From assembly GCA_964345695.1 (NCBI GenBank), contig CAYFSC010000155.1:1-7179 (forward strand): 7,179 nucleotides of DNA, read 5' to 3'. How positions within the stretch are numbered: position 1 is the first letter of the stretch; every line of letters begins with the position of its first letter. The position numbers and the translations under genes are program-made. Origin of the DNA: CAYFSC01 sp964345695 (lineage in GTDB: Bacteria > Bacteroidota > Rhodothermia > Rhodothermales > Salinibacteraceae). The notes beneath the pieces were generated by a model. That model saw only the letters and a program-made list of their open reading frames with translations. It searched no databases and was not told the DNA's origin. Shown here in pieces: positions 1-5,621 of the stretch.

Positions 1-182
1 TCGTCGGCGAAGGCGCGCCAGTCTCGTCCATCAGGGGGCAGATCGGGCCGGAGCGAGAACGGGTGCCACCGAATCTGCACCACGAGGTCCAGGCGCCGGT
101 CGAGCACCGTCTGCAGCCGGGCGCGGCCGATGTAGCACCACGGACAGGCGACGTCTGCATATGCGTTGATCGTGAGGGACAC
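1..182 (-). CDS. DsbA/FrnE-family thiol oxidoreductase, N-terminal part (gene runs off the left edge)
   Basis: Only the first 60 codons lie in the window. Reading the minus strand from a GTG at 182, the protein begins with a short beta strand (SLTINAYADVACPWCYIG). This is the usual opening of the FrnE/2-hydroxychromene-2-carboxylate isomerase-like branch of the DsbA thioredoxin fold. The redox motif is C13-P14-W15-C16, followed by YIGRARL, where this family has its YIGKRRF-like segment. A later stretch, RWHPFSLRPDLPPDG, matches the family's next strand and loop. The role would be thiol-disulfide exchange, or an isomerase-type reaction in some relatives, probably in the cytoplasm because no signal peptide precedes the strand. 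GTG is chosen because the family motif starts about ten residues in; I saw no ATG in frame in the 60 bp upstream. No strong ribosome-binding site is visible. It is divergent from the dehydrogenase at 333. The family call is firm; the substrate is unknown. Confidence 0.85.
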   Translation of the reverse strand, partial: MSLTINAYADVACPWCYIGRARLQTVLDRRLDLVVQIRWHPFSLRPDLPPDGRDWRAFAD

Positions 183-332
183 CGGGGAGGACGGCCTGAC
201 CGGCGAGGAATGGAAACGAACCAACGCGTTTTCTCGACGGATCGGCCGGTGCAACAGGTCCGCCGAACGCCTGCAGGTCCGCACCGTACAGGCGCCGCAT
301 CGTTCGCAGTCTTCCACCGACTTCCCCCACTC
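183..332. promoter_or_regulatory. Divergent intergenic region with a repeated 9-mer
   Basis: This 150-bp spacer separates the starts of the thiol oxidoreductase (minus) and the dehydrogenase (plus), so it must carry promoters for both. I could not pick convincing -35/-10 elements. The 9-mer CAGGTCCGC occurs twice in direct orientation, at 255-263 and 274-282, 19 bp apart. These copies sit between 6-bp inverted arms CGGTGC (247-252) and GCACCG (281-286), and an 8-bp palindrome CCTGCAGG lies at 270-277. The arrangement could be a regulator binding site. It could also be chance in GC-rich DNA. Confidence 0.35.
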
Positions 333-1292
333 ATGGCTGAGCCCGACATCCTCGTTCTCAACCAGAAGATTCACGGCATGTCGCCGCGCCGCTACCGGGA
401 CGCGATCCGCGATTGCTTGCCCGATGCCGAGGTGCAGCTGGCCACCACGCCGGCCGAGCGACGCGAATGGCTTCCGTCCAGCCGCGTGGTGACCGGCCAT
501 CAGATCTCGGCGGAAGAGCTTGCCCGTGCCGACGCGCTGGACCTGTTCGCCTGCACCTTTGCCGGCACCGACCACCTGCCCCTGGAGGTCCTCGCCGAGC
601 ATGACGTGGCCGTGACCAACGCCTCGGGCGTGCACGGCCCGAACGCCGCCGAGCAGGTTCTCGGCTACCTGCTGATGGTTGCGCGGAAGCTAGGTCGCGC
701 CTGGGCGAACACCCGGGCCGGACGCTGGGAGCACTATCAGACGGACGAGCTCTACGGATCGACCGTCACGGTCGTGGGCATGGGCCATATCGGAACGGCC
801 ATCCTGGAGCGACTGGCCCCGTTCGGCGTTGAGCGCATCGGCGTGCGCCACTCCCCGGAGAAAGACGGCCCGGCCGACCGGATCGTCGGCTACGACGCAT
901 TTCTGAACGTCGTGCCGGAAAGCGATGCGCTCGTACTCGCGTGTCCCCTCACCGACCTCACAGAGGGCCTCGTCGACGCGCGGGTGCTCACCCTCCTGCC
1001 GCCGAACGCGACTCTCGTCAACATCGCCCGCGGCCCCGTCGTGGACACCGACGCGCTCGTGGCCGCCCTGCGGTCGAACGACATCGGCGCCGCGGCGCTC
1101 GACGTGACCGACCCCGAGCCGCTTCCGCGTGGCCACGCGCTCTGGGATCTCGACCGCTGCCTCATCACGCCGCACAACGCCGGCCACACGCCCCGCTACT
1201 GGGAGCGCTGCGCCGAGATTCTCGCCACCAACTACCGACGCCTCGACATGGCAACCAATGGCGCGGCCGAGCTGCACAACCGGGCAGTCTGA
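333..1292 (+). CDS. D-2-hydroxyacid dehydrogenase (319 aa)
   Basis: This enzyme reversibly reduces a 2-oxoacid to a D-2-hydroxyacid with NAD(P)H in the cytoplasm. The N-terminal catalytic domain covers about residues 1-110. The Rossmann nucleotide domain follows with VVGMGHIG (G149, G151, G154). The three family catalytic residues are all present: R233 in NIARGPVVD, E262 in DPEPLP and H281 in TPHNAGHT. The second Rossmann strand ends in V171-R172-H173-S174 rather than the Asp typical of NAD-dependent members, so NADP(H) use, as in glyoxylate/hydroxypyruvate reductases, is likely. That is inference. The length is normal for the family. The frame stays open upstream to a GTG at 63, but family homology begins at the ATG at 333 (MAEPDILVLN), so I use that. 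The 3' end faces the decarboxylase with a 10-bp gap. The exact substrate (glyoxylate, hydroxypyruvate or a branched 2-oxoacid) cannot be read from the sequence. Confidence 0.93.
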   Translation: MAEPDILVLNQKIHGMSPRRYRDAIRDCLPDAEVQLATTPAERREWLPSSRVVTGHQISAEELARADALDLFACTFAGTDHLPLEVLAEHDVAVTNASGVHGPNAAEQVLGYLLMVARKLGRAWANTRAGRWEHYQTDELYGSTVTVVGMGHIGTAILERLAPFGVERIGVRHSPEKDGPADRIVGYDAFLNVVPESDALVLACPLTDLTEGLVDARVLTLLPPNATLVNIARGPVVDTDALVAALRSNDIGAAALDVTDPEPLPRGHALWDLDRCLITPHNAGHTPRYWERCAEILATNYRRLDMATNGAAELHNRAV

Positions 1293-1304
1293 GCCGCGAC
1301 GGCT
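1292..1304. terminator. Short GC-rich hairpin between convergent genes
   Basis: A perfect 5-bp stem with a 3-nt loop (AGCCG-CGA-CGGCT) begins on the last base of the dehydrogenase stop codon and reaches into the decarboxylase stop codon. The two convergent genes are only 10 bp apart, so any shared intrinsic terminator would have to lie here. There is no U-tract on either strand, so it is at best a weak terminator. Confidence 0.25.
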
Positions 1305-2721
1305 ACGGGGCGACCTCGGCCCGCACCGCGTCGAGCCGGTCGACGGTCCGGGCGATGTCATCGCGCGTCGTGCGCGGGTTAATGGGGCAGAGCCGGAGCA
1401 CGGGCCGTCCTGCAAGCGTCGTCTTCGTGATGAAGGCCGTCCCCTCCTCCCGGATCGCGGGCACAAGGGCGCGGTTCAGGGCATCCACGGCGGCCGCGTC
1501 TCTCTTGGGCGGAGCGCAGCGCATGGTGACGATGCCCATCTGTGCGGGTGTCACGACCTCCCAGTCCGGCCGCTCGCGAAACAGGCGTTCGGCCTGCTCG
1601 GCCCGCTCGAAGCCGCGGCGGATGGCCGCAGCCACATGCCGCCGTCCGAACACCTTCAGCGTCATCCACAGCTTGAGTGCCCGGAAGCTGCGCGTGAGCT
1701 GGATGCCGCAGTCCGAGATGTTGACCTCGTCGGCCTCGCCGACGGCATCCTCTAGATACTCGGCGCGGATCTGGAATGCGCGTCGCAGGTGGTGCCGGTT
1801 GCGCACGAGCACGCCTCCGATCTCGAAGGGTTGAAAGAGCCACTTGTGCGGATCCATGGAGAGGGAGTCAGCCCGGTGCAATCCTGCAAGTTGCGCTTGC
1901 CCGCGTTCGCCGAGGACGGCGGCGGCCCCGTACGCGCCGTCCACATGCAGCCACAGGTTCTCCGCTTCGGCCCGGTCGGCCAAGTCTGGAAGCGGATCGA
2001 CGGCCCCCGTGTTGGTCGTGCCGGCGTTCGCAATCACGCAGAACGGGCGGCGCCCCGCGGCCCGATCCGCCGCAACGGCCTGGGCCAGGGCGTCGACGTC
2101 CAACCGATACCGGTCGTCGGTCGGCAGTCGGCGCAGTTGGTCGGGCCCGAAGCCCAGCAGCCGCAGCGCCCGATCGACGGACGAGTGCGTTTGGTTGGAG
2201 CAGTAGGCGACGGCGTCCCCGGTGTCGTTGTCGAGCATGACCGAACGCGCAGCCGCAAGGGCCGTGACGTTGGCCATCGACCCGCCGCTCGTGAACAGTC
2301 CGCCCGTCGTTTCCGGCAGCCCACATCGTTTGCGGAGCCAGTCGATCACGACGAGTTCCACCTGTGCGGCCGCCGCGCCCGAAATCCAGGTGCCCGCAAA
2401 CACGTTGAACCCGGCCGCGAGCGCGTCGGCCAGCACGCCGATGTAGTTGCTCGGCCCCGGCACGAATCCGAAGAAGCGCGGATGGTCGATGCGCAGGGTG
2501 TTCGGCAGGATGTCGCGCTCGACCCGGTCGAGCACGGCGTGCGGATCCGTCCCCTCTTCGGGCAGCTCCTCCCGAAGGCGCGCCTCCATCTCAGCGCGGT
2601 CGGGCGATCGGCCCACCGGGGCCTCATCAAGCGAGGCAAAATGGTCGACGATCAGATCGACGACACGATAGCCTAAGGAGCGCATTTCTTCGCGCGAGAG
2701 GCGGAGCTTGTTGGGATCCAT
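1303..2721 (-). CDS. Group II pyridoxal-phosphate-dependent decarboxylase (472 aa)
   Basis: This is a cytoplasmic fold-type I PLP enzyme of the aromatic-L-amino-acid/glutamate decarboxylase family, expected to remove CO2 from an amino acid. The N-terminal part carries the family signature FGFVPGPSNYIG (about 84-95). The phosphate-binding segment is TSGGSMAN (144-151). H179 in NQTHSS stacks on the cofactor ring. NAGTTNTGAVD spans 232-242. D261 in HVDGAYG contacts the pyridine nitrogen. K293 in SMDPHKW is the Schiff-base lysine. Length and domain order are normal for a group II decarboxylase. The mobile-loop region (about 322-346) reads NISDCGIQLTRSFRALKLW, with no tyrosine at the position of the catalytic Tyr of animal DOPA decarboxylase; see findings. 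The ATG at 2721 lacks a clear Shine-Dalgarno. The gene is convergent with the dehydrogenase and divergent from the wall hydrolase. The substrate could be an aromatic amino acid, glutamate or aspartate and is not determinable here. Confidence 0.92.
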   Translation of the reverse strand: MDPNKLRLSREEMRSLGYRVVDLIVDHFASLDEAPVGRSPDRAEMEARLREELPEEGTDPHAVLDRVERDILPNTLRIDHPRFFGFVPGPSNYIGVLADALAAGFNVFAGTWISGAAAAQVELVVIDWLRKRCGLPETTGGLFTSGGSMANVTALAAARSVMLDNDTGDAVAYCSNQTHSSVDRALRLLGFGPDQLRRLPTDDRYRLDVDALAQAVAADRAAGRRPFCVIANAGTTNTGAVDPLPDLADRAEAENLWLHVDGAYGAAAVLGERGQAQLAGLHRADSLSMDPHKWLFQPFEIGGVLVRNRHHLRRAFQIRAEYLEDAVGEADEVNISDCGIQLTRSFRALKLWMTLKVFGRRHVAAAIRRGFERAEQAERLFRERPDWEVVTPAQMGIVTMRCAPPKRDAAAVDALNRALVPAIREEGTAFITKTTLAGRPVLRLCPINPRTTRDDIARTVDRLDAVRAEVAP

Positions 2722-2874
2722 AGGAGCGGGAAATGGGATTCCAGAGGCCCGGAGAGAGCAACATAGCCGCAGGGGAAAGCGGGGTCAAGGTGGCAGATGT
2801 GATCGAAGGGGCGCATATTGGACGCAGGCCGATTCCGCATCTCTTCCCCATTCTCTTCATCGACGCCTCACGCC
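2722..2874. promoter_or_regulatory. Divergent intergenic region, no clear element found
   Basis: This 153-bp spacer lies between the starts of the decarboxylase (minus) and the wall hydrolase (plus) and should contain both promoters. I found no convincing promoter hexamers, operator palindrome or riboswitch-like structure. Neither start codon has a good Shine-Dalgarno. An AGGAG at 2722-2726 is on the plus strand and so does not serve the minus-strand gene. Confidence 0.4.
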
Positions 2875-3711
2875 ATGTACTACATTCCCGTTGCTGCCAT
2901 TCGCCTCGTCCAACGCCACCTCAAAGCATCCGGCCACGAGCCCGGTGCCGTCGACGGCGACCTCGGCCCGAACACCGAGGCGGCCCTGGATCGCCTTCTC
3001 GCCGACCGCATGGAGGACCTGAAGCCTGGGGCCGCCGACGCCATCCGAAACGGATCGCGGAAGCGGAAGCTGACGGCCGCCATCCAGCTCCTGGCGCACG
3101 ACGCCGACATCGACGCAGGTCCCGTCGACGGTCTGTGGGGGCCGCAAACCGACTACGGCTTCGACGCGCTCCAGCATGTCGAAGAGTATGACAAACCGCC
3201 GCGCAACTGGCGCGATCCGTCCGAGATTCCCAATCCGAACGGGTGGCCCGTGGAGCAGGAGGAGGCGCTGATGGACGTCTACGGGGAGCCCGGCGAGAAC
3301 CAGACGATGATCGAGCTGCCGTATCCGCACCGCCTCGCCTGGGATCAGCGGCAGATTGTTACGCGGACGCAGTGCCACGAGCGCGTGGCGGACTCCGTCG
3401 TTCGGGTGCTCGAAAACGTGCACGAACACTACGGGATGGATCGGATCCGGGAGTTGCGCCTCGACCTCTACGGCGGATGCTTCAACAAGCGGCGGAAGCG
3501 CGGGGGCTCGGCGTGGTCGACGCACGCGTGGGGCATCGCCCTCGACTACGATCCGGAGCACAACCGGCTGCAGTGGGGCCGCGACCGGGCCGCGTTCGCA
3601 CGCCCGGAGTACGATGCCTGGTGGGCGTTCTGGGAAGAGGAAGGTTGGATCAGTCTGGGGCGCGCCAAGAACTTCGACTGGATGCACGTGCAAGCCGCAC
3701 GAGTGGCGTAA
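2875..3711 (+). CDS. Peptidoglycan hydrolase: two peptidoglycan-binding repeats plus M15 zinc peptidase (278 aa)
   Basis: The protein should cleave peptide crosslinks in the cell wall (D-Ala-D-Ala carboxypeptidase or endopeptidase of peptidase family M15). Residues about 5-45 form one peptidoglycan-binding helical repeat (HEPGAVDGDLGPNTEAAL). Residues about 63-103 form a second (ADIDAGPVDGLWGPQTDYGF). The catalytic domain spans about 150-275. It shows the M15 zinc motif S215-T216-H217-AWGIAL-D224 and the last ligand H271 in FDWMHVQ, with D268 near it as candidate general acid/base. The architecture resembles the Streptomyces albus G zinc DD-peptidase, which also carries an N-terminal wall-binding domain. 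ATG 2875 is chosen because the first repeat starts directly after it; the frame extends to a TTG at 2818 without adding a signal peptide. No signal peptide or membrane anchor is visible, which is unusual for a housekeeping wall enzyme and normal for phage endolysins. It is a single gene with no phage genes beside it in this window. Confidence 0.88.
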   Translation: MYYIPVAAIRLVQRHLKASGHEPGAVDGDLGPNTEAALDRLLADRMEDLKPGAADAIRNGSRKRKLTAAIQLLAHDADIDAGPVDGLWGPQTDYGFDALQHVEEYDKPPRNWRDPSEIPNPNGWPVEQEEALMDVYGEPGENQTMIELPYPHRLAWDQRQIVTRTQCHERVADSVVRVLENVHEHYGMDRIRELRLDLYGGCFNKRRKRGGSAWSTHAWGIALDYDPEHNRLQWGRDRAAFARPEYDAWWAFWEEEGWISLGRAKNFDWMHVQAARVA

Positions 3712-3745
3712 TACGTTTTCCGGATGGAAGTGTGTAGGGATGGAG

Positions 3746-3774
3746 GTGTGGATGTGTTTTTCTAGCATCCATAC
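3746..3774 (+). terminator. Candidate hairpin downstream of the wall hydrolase
   Basis: GTGTGGATG (3746-3754) pairs with CATCCATAC (3766-3774) to give a 9-bp stem with one G-U pair, closing an 11-nt loop that contains TTTTT. It lies 35 bp after the hydrolase stop codon. The T-run is in the loop and not after the stem, so this is not a canonical intrinsic terminator. It may be just one fold of the local repeats. Confidence 0.3.
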
Positions 3775-3884
3775 GTCCGGCCGTTCATCCGTCTCTCCGA
3801 ATACCCCCAGAAGCTGATTGGTGGATGGATGAGCAGCCGGCATGAGCGAAGCGACGCGAAGCTCGTACTGCGGAGCAGTGAAGT

Positions 3885-3906
3885 ACTCTTGGGGTACCCT
3901 CAGAGT
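3885..3906. repeat. 22-bp interrupted palindrome upstream of mscS
   Basis: The arms ACTCT (3885-3889) and AGAGT (3902-3906) flank a central 8-bp perfect palindrome GGGTACCC (3892-3899), with 2-nt mismatched joints on each side. All parts share one centre, so 18 of 22 bases pair. A second small hairpin, ACTGC-GGA-GCAGT, lies just upstream at 3867-3879. The element is about 95 bp before the mscS start codon. It could be an operator or an RNA hairpin. Confidence 0.4.
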
Positions 3907-4001
3907 CCGCCAAACAGCGTCTCCCACTTCCAAACGCCCACACGCGCCAGCCGTAAGAGCAGGTGTTGCTCGACTCCGATCCTGATTGCACGGACTGTGT
4001 C

Positions 4002-5117
4002 ATGGACGATCTTCCCGTTGATTCGCTGCTCTCCTCGGGCGGAACCGGACTCGGAGCCCTTTTCGTCCTGGTGGCGGCGGCTGTCCTCGGACTGCTGGCG
4101 TACGCCGGTGTGCACCGGCTCATCCGGTCGGTCACGCGCGGCAACGAGTGGCGGCTTCCGCTCCGCGGTGTCCTCCTTCGCCGCATCCGGTGGCCGCTAC
4201 GCATTCTTGTTCCGGTGATGTGCGTCTACGCGACCCTCCCCGTCGTCCGCGCCTCGATCACCGAGACGGCGCAGGTCGTGCTTGCGGAGGCCCTCCAGAT
4301 GCTCTTCATCGTAGGGGTGGCGTGGGGGATTCTGGCGCTCCTGTTTGCGGTGGAAGAAGCCATCAGCGAGCACTACACCACAGAAAACCCCGACAACCTG
4401 AAGGCGCGCAAGATCGTCACGCAGGTACGCATCCTGCGTCGCATCGCCGCGACGGTGATCGTGATCGTGGCGGGCGGCATCGTGCTCATGCAGTACGAGC
4501 CGTTTCGCGAGATCGGGACCGGGATCCTCGCCTCGGCCGGCATCGTCGGGATCGTGGTCGGTATCGCGGCGCAGCGGACGCTCGGCAACGTGGTGGCGGG
4601 CATCCAGATCGCGTTCACGCAGCCGATCCGCGTGGATGACGTTGTGATCGTGCAGGGCGATTTTGGCTGGGTCGAGGAGATCACGCTCACCTACGTGGTG
4701 GTGCGCGTGTGGGACCGGCGGCGCATCGTCCTGCCCATCACCCATTTCATCGAGGAGCCCTTTCAGAACTGGACGCGCACCTCGTCGGACCTCATCGGCA
4801 CCGTCTTCCTCTACGTCGACTACACGGTTCCGGTGGACGCCCTGCGCGAGGAACTGCAGCGCATCGTCGAGGCGTCGGAGCACTGGGACGGCGACGTCGT
4901 CGGCCTGCAGGTGACCGACGCGTCCGAGCGCACGATCACGCTCCGCGCCCTCGCCAGCGCCAAGGACGCGCCGACGCTCTGGAACCTGCGCTGCGAGATT
5001 CGCGAGAAGATGGTCGCCTACATCCGCGAGCACCACCCCGAGGCCCTGCCCGCGCTCCGGACGCGCGTCGAGGCGCCCGGCGAGGACGGCATTCTCGCTG
5101 CGACGGACGACGCGTGA
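4002..5117 (+). CDS. MscS-family mechanosensitive ion channel (371 aa)
   Basis: This inner-membrane channel opens under membrane tension to release solutes during hypo-osmotic shock. Five hydrophobic segments are visible, at about 16-37, 64-83, 97-118, 145-162 and 170-190. The last is the Gly/Ala-rich pore helix (ASAGIVGIVVGIAAQRTLGN, 177-196), followed by VVAGIQIAFTQPIRVDD, the hallmark joint to the cytoplasmic beta domain. Residues about 206-260 form that domain (VQGDFGWVEEITL, then RRRIVLPITHFIEEPFQNW). The remainder to about 355 is the alpha/beta vestibule part. Two more predicted transmembrane segments than E. coli MscS (which has three) place it among the mid-sized paralogs. I prefer ATG 4002; a GTG at 3963 would add 13 residues including two Cys. 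No Shine-Dalgarno is seen at either. It is apparently a single-gene unit with long noncoding DNA on both sides. A role in osmoprotection is inferred from the family. Confidence 0.92.
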   Translation: MDDLPVDSLLSSGGTGLGALFVLVAAAVLGLLAYAGVHRLIRSVTRGNEWRLPLRGVLLRRIRWPLRILVPVMCVYATLPVVRASITETAQVVLAEALQMLFIVGVAWGILALLFAVEEAISEHYTTENPDNLKARKIVTQVRILRRIAATVIVIVAGGIVLMQYEPFREIGTGILASAGIVGIVVGIAAQRTLGNVVAGIQIAFTQPIRVDDVVIVQGDFGWVEEITLTYVVVRVWDRRRIVLPITHFIEEPFQNWTRTSSDLIGTVFLYVDYTVPVDALREELQRIVEASEHWDGDVVGLQVTDASERTITLRALASAKDAPTLWNLRCEIREKMVAYIREHHPEALPALRTRVEAPGEDGILAATDDA

Positions 5118-5120
5118 GGG

Positions 5121-5138
5121 GGCTCTGGAGGCTCTGGA
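5121..5138. repeat. Tandem 9-bp duplication GGCTCTGGA x2
   Basis: GGCTCTGGA occurs twice head to tail, 3 bp after the mscS stop codon. It is directly visible and is probably a slippage product. No function is implied. Confidence 0.6.
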
Positions 5139-5356
5139 TGCTGCGGAGGAATGGAAGAATGGAGGAGAGGGCCACGCCTTTCAGCGTCTGCGGGACCATC
5201 CTGGGCACATCTTCAGTGGAAAGGCGATCTCATCTACGCGCAGTCTGCCGCCGTGTGGTCCTTCGCCGTCTTCTCCGCTGTCTCCGTCTTCAGGTGGGCT
5301 TTCTGTCATCTGATCGGAGGTCATGCAGGTCGTGGATGCCGTCGAAACACCCTAAC

Positions 5357-5376
5357 GTATGCACAGTAGTATGCAC
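5357..5376. repeat. Direct repeat GTATGCAC x2
   Basis: Two identical 8-mers lie at 5357-5364 and 5369-5376, separated by AGTA, so the period is 12 bp. They sit in the AT-richer part of the gene-free region, 25 bp left of the inverted repeat at 5401. They may be a protein binding site or a chance duplication. Confidence 0.4.
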
Positions 5377-5400
5377 TCGATCTAGCAAGATTGGGATAGT

Positions 5401-5441
5401 CTGCGCCGAATCGTTGTACAGATTCAGAGCGGTTGGCGCAG
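5401..5441. ncRNA. Structured inverted repeat, possible RNA hairpin of unknown role
   Basis: CTGCGCC (5401-5407) pairs with GGCGCAG (5435-5441). Directly inside, GAATC (5408-5412) pairs with GATTC (5421-5425) around an 8-nt loop, GTTGTACA. Nine unpaired bases (5426-5434) form a bulge on the 3' side. Twelve base pairs over 41 nt make this the strongest fold I found in the gene-free region. There is no following T-run, so it is not an intrinsic terminator, and it does not match tRNA geometry. It could be part of a small RNA, a recombination site or a relic. Confidence 0.3.
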
Positions 5442-5527
5442 TCAGAAAATGGGAGCTGAAGTGTAGATCCTGCCTTCCTCTCGATGAAGAGACGACGCGC
5501 GCATTGCCCCTTCGTGAACGGAGGGAC

Positions 5528-5545
5528 GCAGCAATGGCAGCAATG
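5528..5545. repeat. Tandem 9-bp duplication GCAGCAATG x2
   Basis: GCAGCAATG occurs twice head to tail about 75 bp upstream of brnT. This is a second 9-bp tandem duplication in the same gene-free region, with a different sequence from the one at 5121. It is probably replication slippage. Confidence 0.6.
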
Positions 5546-5557
5546 CACGTCAAAATC

Positions 5558-5569
5558 TACCAATTGGTA
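5558..5569. promoter_or_regulatory. Perfect palindrome TACCAATTGGTA, candidate brnTA operator
   Basis: This 12-bp sequence is identical to its own reverse complement and is followed directly by a TATAAG-like word (5568-5573). It ends 52 bp before the brnT start codon. BrnA-type ribbon-helix-helix antitoxins repress their own promoter by binding short symmetric sites, so this is a natural operator candidate. No matching -35 element was seen at 17 bp spacing. The assignment is inference from position and symmetry. Confidence 0.4.
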
Positions 5570-5621
5570 TAAGCGCCGGGGGCCATACTACCGATGATCA
5601 GGAGATACGTACGGCCTCGCA

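Larger units (their letters stand above)
3712..4001. other. Gene-free stretch rich in GGATGGA-type repeats and palindromes
   Basis: These 290 bp between the wall hydrolase and mscS hold no convincing gene. The left part (3722-3754) contains two near-copies of GGATGGARGTGTG and a GGATGTG. The right part holds CCATCC/GGATGG words in both orientations (near 3768, 3786 and 3823-3831), so several alternative hairpins can form. Further right are a 13-bp perfect hairpin (3867-3879) and a 22-bp interrupted palindrome (3885-3906). The frame of mscS extends back to a GTG at 3963, but that start is less likely than the ATG at 4002. The mscS promoter should lie here; I could not place it. Confidence 0.5.
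5118..5621. other. About 500-bp gene-free region between mscS and brnTA
   Basis: Open frames here are short, lack recognisable domains and do not show the codon pattern of the neighbours, so I annotate no gene. Composition falls to 27 of 60 G/C at 5341-5400, against 47 of 60 in the preceding gene. In order the region holds a tandem 9-mer (5121-5138), a purine-rich run (about 5144-5170), a pyrimidine-rich run with CCGTCTTC twice (5266-5273 and 5284-5291), a direct repeat GTATGCAC (5357-5364 and 5369-5376), an inverted-repeat structure (5401-5441), another tandem 9-mer (5528-5545) and a 12-bp palindrome (5558-5569). The brnTA promoter must lie at the right end. The rest could be degraded transferred DNA or host an unannotated RNA. 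Confidence 0.5.

Noticed and set aside
63..332. N-terminal extension of the dehydrogenase from a GTG at 63
   Set aside because: It would overlap the start of the thiol oxidoreductase and add 90 residues with no homology. The normal family N terminus begins at 333.
690..1466. A 258-codon minus-strand open frame across the dehydrogenase and the end of the decarboxylase
   Set aside because: It is rich in Arg/Gly/Ser with no domain, and overlaps two well-supported genes. It is a high-GC shadow frame.
1789..2676. A 295-codon plus-strand open frame opposite the decarboxylase
   Set aside because: The decarboxylase on the minus strand has all the PLP motifs. This frame has none and is a mirror artefact.
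2857..3933. A 358-codon open frame on the minus strand across the wall hydrolase
   Set aside because: It is antisense to a gene with clear zinc and peptidoglycan-binding motifs. Its translation has no recognisable domain and reflects the GC-rich codon bias of the real gene.
4197..5036. A 279-codon minus-strand open frame opposite mscS
   Set aside because: The translation is His/Asp/Arg-rich without domains, and the plus-strand MscS pore helix is unambiguous.
5328..5354. Short open frame of 10 codons (ATG CAG GTC ...) preceded by GGAGGT
   Set aside because: The purine run is almost directly against the ATG, too close for a normal ribosome site, and no downstream gene would be controlled as by a leader peptide.
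5349..5441. Integron attC-like recombination site
   Set aside because: CCCTAAC near 5350 resembles one core site, but there is no matching GTTRRRY at the right distance and orientation, no integron integrase, and no cassette array.
5401..5441. tRNA or tRNA fragment as integration site
   Set aside because: The stem lengths and the 9-nt one-sided bulge do not fit a cloverleaf, and no T-loop consensus is present.
5290..5572. Small proteins in short open frames on both strands of the gene-free region
   Set aside because: They have no recognisable motifs, no good start signals and no coding-like third-position GC bias. A hidden small protein cannot be excluded but is not supported.
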